DNA of 64,000 bases from Actinomycetes bacterium (lineage in GTDB: Bacteria > Actinomycetota > Acidimicrobiia > Acidimicrobiales > JAMCPL01): the NCBI GenBank assembly GCA_021841005.1, contig JAKBVZ010000035.1, positions 1 to 64,000 of the forward strand, written 5' to 3'. A model generated the notes under the pieces. That model had not been told where the DNA came from, searched no databases, and saw nothing but the letters and a program-made list of their open reading frames with translations. Position numbers and translations under genes: made by a program. Of the stretch, positions 53,302 through 61,567 are shown in pieces (the stretch's first letter is position 1; each line of letters begins with the position of its first letter).

Positions 53302-54429
53302 TCAGCAGCCGGCGGTTGTGGCATTACCGGTAGATGTGCCGGGAATGGCGGGGATGGAGTTGCGCGTTGCCGTACCGGCGGCGGGAGTAGTGCTGGCAAC
53401 CGTGGCAGGAGAGGCGCTGTTGTGGGCAGGGCAGAGGTCCTTGAATCCGCACCATCCACACAGTCCCGAGATGCGCGGCAGGAAACCACCGCCATCACAT
53501 GCTTTCACTACGGCGTTCCACAGAGCGGATATGTTCTTGCGCATTGCGCGTATTGCCTGGTCCGACGGTCCTATGGAAAGCACGCAGGGCTGCTGCAGGT
53601 ACAGTAGCTGCACTTTGGCAGGTCGTATCCCTATCACTTCCTCGCAGAGCAACGCGTACATGTTCACACCGTGGAAGCGCGCCCTTTCGAACCCGCTCGA
53701 CGGTGCGCGGCCGGTCTTGTAGTCGGTAATGGTCAGGTTGCCGTTCCCGTCCATGTCCAGGCGATCGATGATGCCCCTCAGCCTGGTGCCTCCAACGTCC
53801 GCCTCCAGCGCCATCTCTATGCCCGCCGGGTATATTGTGTCAGGGTCTTCAAGATGGAAGTAGCCATCGATCAGCGCTTTGGCCTGCCGGAGAAGCGCCG
53901 CCAGTCCGGAATCGTCGAGTTCCAGCGCATCCAGGTCGGGGTCATCTCCGGTCATTGCATCGAGCTCCGATTCAGCGAAACCGCATGCCCTTTCCAGGGA
54001 GCGTTGTCCTGCCGGTAGCTCCCAGAACAGCCTTTCCAGTGCCCTGTGTACCAGCGTGCCCTTGACGGCATGGATGGATGGAGCTTCCTTCAATCCGTCG
54101 ATATAAGAGAACTTGAAGGAAAGGGGGCAGTCCTTGAATGTCGCGATCTTCGATGGCGACAAAGATCTAGGCAACGCGTGGCAGGATCCCAGTCCCTGTC
54201 CCTGTACAGGCTCGGTGCTCGTGATGCCGGGCTGGAGGCGGCTCGCAGATGGCAGGAGGGGCCTAGATGGCGATCCTGAAAGTGGTGGTTCTGAAAGTGG
54301 TGGTTCTGCGGGTAGCTGTCCGGGATCGGGAAGCATCAGGACGGGCAACCTGGTATCGGAGCCTTGGAATTGGAATACTCCGAGAACAAGCCGAGGAGCC
54401 CGCATACAGTGCTCTTGGCCACCAGCCAT
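53302..54429 (-). CDS. RecB/Cas4-like PD-(D/E)XK nuclease with C-terminal Cys cluster
   Basis: SLSPSKIATFKDCPLSFKFSYIDGLKE, GTLVHRALERLF, GIIDRLDMDGNGNLTITDYKTGRAPS, CGWCGFKDLCPAH. The start is probably internal because the 5' end overlaps the next gene. Confidence 0.82.
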   Translation of the reverse strand: MAGGQEHCMRAPRLVLGVFQFQGSDTRLPVLMLPDPGQLPAEPPLSEPPLSGSPSRPLLPSASRLQPGITSTEPVQGQGLGSCHALPRSLSPSKIATFKDCPLSFKFSYIDGLKEAPSIHAVKGTLVHRALERLFWELPAGQRSLERACGFAESELDAMTGDDPDLDALELDDSGLAALLRQAKALIDGYFHLEDPDTIYPAGIEMALEADVGGTRLRGIIDRLDMDGNGNLTITDYKTGRAPSSGFERARFHGVNMYALLCEEVIGIRPAKVQLLYLQQPCVLSIGPSDQAIRAMRKNISALWNAVVKACDGGGFLPRISGLCGWCGFKDLCPAHNSASPATVASTTPAAGTATRNSIPAIPGTSTGNATTAGC

Positions 54430-54896
54430 TTTCCACCTGTAAATACTGCGTAACCCGCGCCAGAGGTAAGCGTCTGCCCGCTAGGGGAAAGGATCGTGTA
54501 AGCTGCCTTGGCGCACGGGTAGGCCAGCCCGCTGTCGGCGCACTGTGTCTTCGTATACGGAGTAACCGAGCTCACCTTTGCTCCAGCCGCCGCTTTCGCC
54601 AGTGAGGATGACATTGCTGTACTCACTGCCTTTTGCAGAGCTTTGCCATCCTGGATGGCATCAAGCTTGTTGGAGAGCGACGGGTTATGTAGGTCGAAGA
54701 AGTTCCCGTAGGCGGTTGCCACTTCCTTTCTGGTGACTGCAGCACTTGGAACCTTTACGGTAGGCGTGCTAGGAGGTTTCGAGGATGAGCAGGAAGCTAG
54801 CCATGATCCACCGGCCATTACCATCACTAGGACCGCGCAGCAGCGTTTCCAGCCTGCAATATTGGTTGAACTGGTACCAGCGGTACTTCTGATCAT
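54336..54896 (-). CDS. Putative lipoprotein
   Basis: Signal peptide CCAVLVMVMAGGSWLASCSSSKPPSTPT with lipobox LASC. Confidence 0.6.
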   Translation of the reverse strand: MIRSTAGTSSTNIAGWKRCCAVLVMVMAGGSWLASCSSSKPPSTPTVKVPSAAVTRKEVATAYGNFFDLHNPSLSNKLDAIQDGKALQKAVSTAMSSSLAKAAAGAKVSSVTPYTKTQCADSGLAYPCAKAAYTILSPSGQTLTSGAGYAVFTGGKWLVAKSTVCGLLGLFSEYSNSKAPIPGCPS

Positions 54897-55015
54897 GTGG
54901 TCAATGATACAGCTTTCACGAATACGTCACATGTCGGCTCGCAATATTCCATGTCGCACCAGTTGCCGGTGGGTACCTATGGTGTCACCAAAGGAGCGTT
55001 AGGTGCTTACCGGGA

Positions 55016-55124
55016 GTTCCAAGCGGTCCTTGACAATCTTCATATCGCCCTTCACTTGAGTTCTCCAAACGTGATTCTCTCACCTTTGTTCCAAGCGGTC
55101 CTTGACAATCTTCATATCGCCCTT
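55016..55124. repeat. 37-bp perfect direct repeat (55016-55052, 55088-55124), 72-bp period
   Basis: gttccaagcggtccttgacaatcttcatatcgccctt twice; the second copy encodes a CDS C-terminus on the minus strand. Confidence 0.98.
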
Positions 55125-55418
55125 AAGCTCTCCTACGTCTTTAACTATCTGATCCATCCGGGCGGTCAGATCTGAACTGAGCTTGTCTATCTTGGAGAGG
55201 ATAAAAAGCAGGAAGCTGACGCTCATGGAAGCAAGTATGCCCAATGCCGTCCAAGTGATAGCAACCTCCATGGCATCTATCATATCATTGATCAGTTTGC
55301 ACAGTGGCGTATAAGGGGCTCTTAGAATATGAGGGGGTTCAGCACTTTGCACGATACGTATAGGGATGGCCTCGAGTGAATCCTTAGCGGGTAGAGGTGC
55401 TTTTCCACCATACGTCAT
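55080..55418 (-). CDS. Small single-TM protein with C-terminal coiled-coil segment
   Basis: TM ITWTALGILASMSVSFLLFILSKID then SSDLTARMDQIVKDVGELKGDMKIVKDRLEQR. Confidence 0.6.
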   Translation of the reverse strand: MTYGGKAPLPAKDSLEAIPIRIVQSAEPPHILRAPYTPLCKLINDMIDAMEVAITWTALGILASMSVSFLLFILSKIDKLSSDLTARMDQIVKDVGELKGDMKIVKDRLEQR

Positions 55419-55474
55419 CGGCAGCCTGCACGGAAAATGTCATGGTACGTAAAAGCCTGTAAGATTGGCCCGGT

Positions 55475-55843
55475 ATGATTGAGATAGATCAAATAGTACT
55501 CGTGGCCACCATGGTCCTGGCATTCCTGGTCCTGGTTGCTGGGATCGTCATAATTGTCTTGCTGACCAGGTTGCGCCGGGCACTCCAGGAGATGGTCACC
55601 CGCATCGACAGTGAGAGCATACCGGTGCTCAGGGACGCAAGGATCCTGGCCGAGCAGGCAGCTGGCGAGATGGAGAGGGTGGGCGATGTCATGGAGGTAA
55701 CCGAGGCAGTATCCGCTACGGTGGATTCCGCCTCGCGACTTGCATACCGTATATTTGCCAACCCATTCGTGAAGACGGTGGCCTATGCATCGGGATTCAG
55801 GAAGGCGGGCAACCGGTTGCTCTCGCCAGGAGAGGATAGGTAG
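55475..55843 (+). CDS. DUF948-like small membrane protein
   Basis: N-terminal TM VLVATMVLAFLVLVAGIVIIVLL then amphipathic helices; NPFVKTVAYASGFRK. Confidence 0.65.
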   Translation: MIEIDQIVLVATMVLAFLVLVAGIVIIVLLTRLRRALQEMVTRIDSESIPVLRDARILAEQAAGEMERVGDVMEVTEAVSATVDSASRLAYRIFANPFVKTVAYASGFRKAGNRLLSPGEDR

Positions 55844-55859
55844 AGGGACGTAGGCGGCA

Positions 55860-56207
55860 ATGTTGAAGAGGGCACGATGGTTCATATGGGGAGCGTTGGC
55901 CGGTGCGGTAGGCGCTGTGGTTGGCCGGCGCAGGGTGCTGGCTCGACTCCACGACATATCGGAACCAGATGGACAATCCACTCCTGCAGCCAAGACGCTG
56001 AACATGGCGGCTTGGGGTGCAAAACAAGTGGGCAGGGGCGTGGATCTGACCGCGTCGAAAACCAGCGGGCTGTTCAGGAGCGCAATAGACGCAGGGAGGG
56101 ATGAAGCCAGGCGCAAGGAGGCCGAGATGTGGGAGGAGATTTCCAGTCATCGGAACGGCTTACGACCCGGTGGTTGCCCTCAGCATCTCCATGACCAGCT
56201 AATGTAG
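55860..56207 (+). CDS. Small membrane-associated hypothetical protein
   Basis: FIWGALAGAVGAVVGRRRVLARLHDI; directly upstream of alaS. Confidence 0.5.
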   Translation: MLKRARWFIWGALAGAVGAVVGRRRVLARLHDISEPDGQSTPAAKTLNMAAWGAKQVGRGVDLTASKTSGLFRSAIDAGRDEARRKEAEMWEEISSHRNGLRPGGCPQHLHDQLM

Positions 56208-56279
56208 GCTGCTGCGGCCACTATGCCGCAGCCCGTGTACAGCGTTGCCCTCAGCATCTCCATGACCAGCTAATGTAGG
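56173..56279. repeat. 36-bp perfect direct repeat (56173-56208, 56244-56279), 71-bp period, flanking a perfect hairpin (56211-56232)
   Basis: gttgccctcagcatctccatgaccagctaatgtagg twice; GCTGCGGC-cactat-GCCGCAGC between. Confidence 0.98.
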
Positions 56280-56284
56280 TACCT

Positions 56285-58846
56285 ATGGTAGGTTCCGAGC
56301 GCTTGCGTTCTGAGTTTGTTAAGTTCTTTGTAGGCCGAGGGCACGTAGAGGTCCCCTCTGCCAGTCTTGTGCCTCCCGATCCCTCCATAATGTTCACTAT
56401 TGCAGGGATGGTGCAGTTCAAGCCATATTTCCTCGGGCTGGAGACGCCACCCTGGCCACGAGCTACCAGTGTACAGAGATGCTTTCGCACCTCTGATATT
56501 GAAATCGTGGGCACCACCACGAGGCACTGTACCTTCTTCGAGATGCTCGGTAATTTCAGTTTCGGTGATTATTTCAAAGAAGGTGCCATAGCCTATGCGT
56601 GGGATTTTGTCACTGAAACCTTGGGCATAGACGGTGATCGGCTCTGGGTTACGGTTTATGAAGACGATGACGAGGCGGAGCGGATATGGCGTGATGGTGT
56701 CGGCATGCGCCAGGAACGTATCCAGAGAATGGGCGACGACAACTTTTGGAAGATGGGAGATACGGGACCCTGTGGTCCCAGTTCGGAGATATATTTCGAC
56801 AGGGGAGAAGCATATGGAGCGGGCGATGGACCGGCCAGTTCCGGTAGCGACAGGTATGTGGAGATCTGGAATCTGGTTTTCATGGAACTGGAGCGGGCTT
56901 CTGACGGCGGTCTCAAGGAACTTCCTAGGCGTAATATAGATACGGGAGCCGGACTGGAACGAATCCTACCCATTGTCGATGGAGTGGACTCGATGTTCGA
57001 CACCGATTTGTTCGTACCACTGCTTGATAAGGCGCAGTCCATAACAGGCGTGCGCCAGGGGAGGGATCCCGACGAGACGCGTAGTCTCAGAGTGATGGCG
57101 GATCATGCTAGGGCCATGGTCTGCCTGGTGGCCGACGGGGTGGCTCCCTCCAATGAAGGAAGGGGAAGCGTGCTGCGTCGCATTATAAGAAGAGCTGTGT
57201 TGCGAGCCTTCCAACTCGGTTCCTCCGGTGCTGTGTGTGCTTCCTTGGGTGCGGTTGCGGTGGATACGCTTGGTGGCGTGTTCGAGAAGCTCGAAACTTC
57301 CAGGGATGCGATACTTGACACCCTTGACCGGGAGGAGGCGGCATTCCGGCGTACCTTGGAGCGGGGGCACTCCATCCTTGATCAGGAACTCACCAGTGGC
57401 AACGATATATCGGGGTCGACAGCATTCACCTTGCACGATACATATGGTTTTCCCATCGAGCTCACCACGGAGATTGCCGGTATCGCAGGAGTGGCTGTCG
57501 ACGTGGAAGGGTACGAAAGAGAGATGGAAGCACAGAGGGATCGTGCCCGCCAGGCGTTGAAGGTCAGCAGGCGTCTGGCTATGGATGGTAATGACGGCGA
57601 GTTGTTCACGCGGTTGCTGGAGAAGTCGGGCCCTACGGTCTTCGTAGGCTACGATACCGAAGATGCGGGAGCCACCCTGCTGGCTGTCGTTCCCACGGAC
57701 ACACCAGGAGTTGCTGACATCATACTGGACAGGACACCTTTCTATGCAGAGAGCGGTGGACAGGTGGGCGATACGGGTGAGATCAGGTGCGGAGATGGCT
57801 TGGCCTGGGTGCTCGATACGCAGAGCAAGGCAGGCGGGATTATTGTTCACCGGGCTAGGGTGTCTGGGCAGATGCACCCAGGTGATCCGGTACGTGCTGT
57901 GGTTGACAGCGCAAGAAGGGCCGATCTGCGCCGTAACCACACGGGAACGCACCTACTGCACAGTGCACTGAGACAGGTCCTAGGAGACCACGTCCATCAG
58001 CAGGGCTCATTGGTGGCGCCCGGCAGGTTGCGCTTTGATTTTTCCCATCACTCCCGTGTCCTGCCCGAAGAATTGAACGAGATAATGAATATGGCCAATG
58101 CCGATGTGATCAGCGATGCTGTAGTGCACACGGTTGTGACCGATAGGGCAACTGCTGAGTCGATGGGAGCCCTTGCTTTTTTTGGGGACCGCTACGGCAA
58201 TGAAGTGCGGGTGGTCAAGGCCGGTGAGCACTCTACGGAGTTCTGCGGAGGAACGCATGTCTCTTCACTGGGCCAGATAGGTCCAATCCTGATTGTCTCG
58301 GAATCATCCATTGGGTCCAATACGCGGAGGATGGAAGCCGTTACGGGCATGGATGCCGCAGGCAAGCTGGTGGAGCGCTCTTACATGGTCGAGTCGGCAT
58401 CCAGGGCCCTCAATGTCGAACCAGAGGAGTTGCTGGAGGGGATAGGCAGGCTGGTGGAACAGAAGCAGCTGGCCGTGAAGGAACTGGATCGCCTGAAAGC
58501 ACAGCGCCTGGAAGGCCTGGCGTTCGACCTCGCAGGCATGGCCAGTAATGGTATATTGGTTTCCAGGGTGGATGGACTTTCCAATGATGACATGAGAGAC
58601 GTGGCGCTCAAGGTCAGAGGGCATGGCGTTGCGGCGACCCTGCTCGCAGGATCACCGGACGGATCGAAAGCAGCCGTTGCAGTGGCGACTGACGGGAGCA
58701 GGGACGCGCGCGAGCTGGTGAAGGCGTTGGCTGGCATAATCAAAGGTGGCGGAGGGGGGAGCGCTGAAGTTGCAGTTGCAGGCGGTAAGGATGCATCCGG
58801 CCTAGACGAGCTGGTGGAGCGAGCTCGGAGGTTGATCGCTGGGTAA
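56285..58846 (+). CDS. alaS: Alanyl-tRNA synthetase
   Basis: MVQFKPYFLG, HCTFFEMLGNFSFGDYFKE, NHTGTHLLHSALRQVLGDHVHQQGSLVAPGRLRFDFSH, EFCGGTHV. Confidence 0.98.
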   Translation: MVGSERLRSEFVKFFVGRGHVEVPSASLVPPDPSIMFTIAGMVQFKPYFLGLETPPWPRATSVQRCFRTSDIEIVGTTTRHCTFFEMLGNFSFGDYFKEGAIAYAWDFVTETLGIDGDRLWVTVYEDDDEAERIWRDGVGMRQERIQRMGDDNFWKMGDTGPCGPSSEIYFDRGEAYGAGDGPASSGSDRYVEIWNLVFMELERASDGGLKELPRRNIDTGAGLERILPIVDGVDSMFDTDLFVPLLDKAQSITGVRQGRDPDETRSLRVMADHARAMVCLVADGVAPSNEGRGSVLRRIIRRAVLRAFQLGSSGAVCASLGAVAVDTLGGVFEKLETSRDAILDTLDREEAAFRRTLERGHSILDQELTSGNDISGSTAFTLHDTYGFPIELTTEIAGIAGVAVDVEGYEREMEAQRDRARQALKVSRRLAMDGNDGELFTRLLEKSGPTVFVGYDTEDAGATLLAVVPTDTPGVADIILDRTPFYAESGGQVGDTGEIRCGDGLAWVLDTQSKAGGIIVHRARVSGQMHPGDPVRAVVDSARRADLRRNHTGTHLLHSALRQVLGDHVHQQGSLVAPGRLRFDFSHHSRVLPEELNEIMNMANADVISDAVVHTVVTDRATAESMGALAFFGDRYGNEVRVVKAGEHSTEFCGGTHVSSLGQIGPILIVSESSIGSNTRRMEAVTGMDAAGKLVERSYMVESASRALNVEPEELLEGIGRLVEQKQLAVKELDRLKAQRLEGLAFDLAGMASNGILVSRVDGLSNDDMRDVALKVRGHGVAATLLAGSPDGSKAAVAVATDGSRDARELVKALAGIIKGGGGGSAEVAVAGGKDASGLDELVERARRLIAG

Positions 58847-58871
58847 CGGTGGTTCCCTTCGTAGTATCGGG

Positions 58872-59354
58872 GTGGACCTCGGGGCACGGCGGGTGGGCAT
58901 TGCTGTTTCGGATTCGAAGGGATCCATGGCCACGCCTCTCACTACCTTGTACCGGGCTGATCCAAAGAAGGCTGGAGCAAGAAAGGCCGGAGGTGCTCAG
59001 AGGGTCGGAGGTCAGCCTGGTGTGGCACCGGACGCTCTGTACATGGAGATCCTGGATATTGCGGTTGAATACGAGGCGGGGTGGGTGGTAGTGGGCCTGC
59101 CGGTCAACATGGACGGATCGGAGGGGCCGGCGGCGCTTTCTGCGCGGTCCGAAGCGGCTGAGCTTGCGGCGCTTGGGGAGCATTATGGCATAAGAGTCGA
59201 GCTTATGGATGAGCGCCTGACCTCCAGCCATTCCGAGAGGAGCCTGTCGTCGTTGGGGCTGGACGGCAAGCGTAGCAGGAGGGTGGTGGATCAGGTTGCA
59301 GCTTCGGTATTGCTGCAGTCGTGGCTGGATGCGCAGCGGATCGGTGATCCTTGA
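58872..59354 (+). CDS. ruvX: Holliday junction resolvase-like protein RuvX/YqgF
   Basis: (G)VDLGARRVGIAVSDS, VVGLPVNMDGSEGP, DERLTS. Conserved N-terminal residues extend upstream of the first GTG. Confidence 0.85.
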   Translation: MDLGARRVGIAVSDSKGSMATPLTTLYRADPKKAGARKAGGAQRVGGQPGVAPDALYMEILDIAVEYEAGWVVVGLPVNMDGSEGPAALSARSEAAELAALGEHYGIRVELMDERLTSSHSERSLSSLGLDGKRSRRVVDQVAASVLLQSWLDAQRIGDP

Positions 59355-60463
59355 TTTTTGGCAGGTCATTCCACAGGAACTCATCAGGTCTTGCCGCCGG
59401 TCAAGAGGCGCAGCACAAGGCATCGACCCTTCATGGGCTGTTTCGCAAGAGTCTTCTGCTGGAATTCGCGGTGATGTGTGCCGTCATCGCCATACCGGTT
59501 GGAATATCGATGGCGTGGTACGAGAACGTATGTGCCGGATCGCCAGGGGGCAGGCCCGTGGTGGTGGCGGTCAAGAGTGGGGAGAGCGCCACTGGAGTGA
59601 TGGACACGTTGACCAAGGATGGCGTAGTGACTGATACGCTTGCAATGCGGGTGTATATGTTGTTGCACGGAACGCCCAGCATAGAGGTGGGCCTATATAG
59701 GTTCTTCAAGCACGAATCGTTTGCGGGGATCACTGGCACGCTGGAGGGTGGACCGGATGTCGCAGATGTCGTTGTGCAGCCGGGCGCCACCATCGACCAG
59801 GTTGCTCTTGAGGTGTCGCAGGCCACGTCCCGCAGCGCGGGGAGCTTTTACAATGCCCTTTCCTCCGCTGTCCACGCGAGTAGCTTGATAGGAGCTATCG
59901 TACCACGTAATGCAACAAGCATGGAAGGCATGGTGGGAACAGGTACTTATAGGATCCTTCCCGGGGAGAGTCTGGATATTATCGCTCGCCAGATGGTGGC
60001 GAGGTACGGAGCGGAGTTGGAGAAGACGGGGCTTATCCAGTCGGCTCGCCATTTCGGTATTACCCCGTATCAAGCTATGATCGTAGCATCTCTGGTCCAG
60101 GAGGAAGGTGTCTATACTTCGAATATGCCCAAGGTTGCTCGTGTCGTCTACAACCGTCTCAGCCAGCGAATGAAGTTACAGCTGGATGCCACCGTGCTGT
60201 ATGCGCTTCACCGGTCGGGCGGTGTAGTCACGGGGAGCGATCTCTCCGTCCAGTCACCGTATAATACCTACCTGCACGCGGGCTTGCCTCCCACGCCGAT
60301 AGGCATAGCATCGATTCAAGCACTTGACGCGACCGTCCATCCGGCCAATGGCGCCTGGTTATTTTTTGTGGTCGTTTCTCAATCAGGCAAGGAGGCGTTC
60401 TCGGATACCCTTGCCCAGCAGCTTGTAAACGAGAAGATAGCGAGGCGGAATGGCATACTCTGA
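59351..60463 (+). CDS. mltG: Endolytic murein transglycosylase MltG/YceG
   Basis: IVASLVQEEGVYTSNMPKVARVVYNRLSQRMKLQLDATVLYAL, SPYNTYLHAGLPPTPIG. Confidence 0.93.
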   Translation: MIFGRSFHRNSSGLAAGQEAQHKASTLHGLFRKSLLLEFAVMCAVIAIPVGISMAWYENVCAGSPGGRPVVVAVKSGESATGVMDTLTKDGVVTDTLAMRVYMLLHGTPSIEVGLYRFFKHESFAGITGTLEGGPDVADVVVQPGATIDQVALEVSQATSRSAGSFYNALSSAVHASSLIGAIVPRNATSMEGMVGTGTYRILPGESLDIIARQMVARYGAELEKTGLIQSARHFGITPYQAMIVASLVQEEGVYTSNMPKVARVVYNRLSQRMKLQLDATVLYALHRSGGVVTGSDLSVQSPYNTYLHAGLPPTPIGIASIQALDATVHPANGAWLFFVVVSQSGKEAFSDTLAQQLVNEKIARRNGIL

Positions 60464-60502
60464 AGCAACCACGGAATTACCGTCTGGCTGGATTGTCGTC
60501 TG

Positions 60503-61567
60503 GTGAGACCGTTGCCTGCCCAGCCTGAACCCTATCCCTCTGTGCCTGCCCAGTCCGCAGATGCCGAGCCCTCTTCACACCCGGCCAGTTCTACCTGGAG
60601 TTCCTCTGGTCAGACACAGCCGAGGATGTCTCCGTTGTGGCCTTCGGCGCGCTCGGTGGTGGTCGCAGTGATTGGTGATCCGGTCGCTCATTCGCTCTCC
60701 CCGTTACTGCATAATGCCGCCTTTGATGCTCTGGGAATGGATTGGGTGTCTGTGGCGTATACCGTGAATGAGCATGAGTGCGAGGCGGCACTGGATGGGA
60801 TGAGGGCGCTCAAGATGGCTGGACTTTCCGTGACCATGCCCTTGAAGACAAGAGCCGCCTCTTTGATGGATCGGCTGACCCCTACCGCGGAGGTTCTCGG
60901 TGCAGTCAACTGTGTCACTCTTTCAGACGGATTGCTCACAGGTGATTCGACCGATGGCGAGGGTTTTGTGGCTTCCTTACGGGAGCTGTGCGATGCCGAT
61001 CTGCATGCCATGCGTTGTGCCATTGTAGGTACGGGTGGCGCAGCACGTGCAGTTGCCTATGCCTTGGGAGTGAACGGCGCCGGGGATATTGCAATTGTGG
61101 GCAGATCGTCGGCCAGGGTGGATGCAACCGTAGCTGTAGCCGGTACGGCTGGTCGGGCAGGCAGCAGCGATGATATATCGACAGTCGATCTTATCGTACA
61201 GGCTACGCCAGTTGGCATGACTGGCAGGGGTCGGGGTGCTTCGGGAGGGGAAGCAGCAGGTCGGGGTGCTTCGGACGACAGGGAAGAGGGGATTACAGGG
61301 GGAAGGGCCGGGGAGTCAGCCGGCATGCCGTTCGATCCAAACTTGCTGAGAGAAGGCCAGTTGCTGGTGGATCTCATCTACCATCCAGAAGTTACGCCCA
61401 TCATGGATGCTGCAGCCCTGCGGGGCGTGAGGGCCGTGAATGGGCTAGGCATGCTTGTACACCAGGCGGCTCTCCAGATTGCCAGGTGGTGTGAGGTAGA
61501 CCCCCCCGTAGAGGCTATGTGGGCAGCCGTGCGTGCTGGTTCTCAGGTAGGCTGGATACAGCAATGA
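60503..61567 (+). CDS. aroE: Shikimate dehydrogenase with low-complexity N-terminus and insert
   Basis: VIGDPVAHSLSPLLHNAAFDALGMDW, GLSVTMPLKTRAASLMD, GAVNCV, VGTGGAARAVAYAL. Confidence 0.92.
   Translation: MRPLPAQPEPYPSVPAQSADAEPSSHPASSTWSSSGQTQPRMSPLWPSARSVVVAVIGDPVAHSLSPLLHNAAFDALGMDWVSVAYTVNEHECEAALDGMRALKMAGLSVTMPLKTRAASLMDRLTPTAEVLGAVNCVTLSDGLLTGDSTDGEGFVASLRELCDADLHAMRCAIVGTGGAARAVAYALGVNGAGDIAIVGRSSARVDATVAVAGTAGRAGSSDDISTVDLIVQATPVGMTGRGRGASGGEAAGRGASDDREEGITGGRAGESAGMPFDPNLLREGQLLVDLIYHPEVTPIMDAAALRGVRAVNGLGMLVHQAALQIARWCEVDPPVEAMWAAVRAGSQVGWIQQ

Noticed and set aside
53302-54429. Cas4 of a defence system
   Set aside because: Cas4-like PD-(D/E)XK plus Cys cluster, but no CRISPR or other cas genes; more likely a generic RecB-family nuclease.
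56211-56232. Rho-independent terminator
   Set aside because: Perfect 8-bp stem but no U-tract follows; kept only as a hairpin.
55016-56279. 37-bp and 36-bp direct repeats with 35-bp spacers as mini-CRISPR arrays
   Set aside because: Only two copies each, the two repeats are unrelated, one copy of each is coding, and no cas genes are present (the RecB/Cas4-like nuclease at 53302-54429 stands alone).
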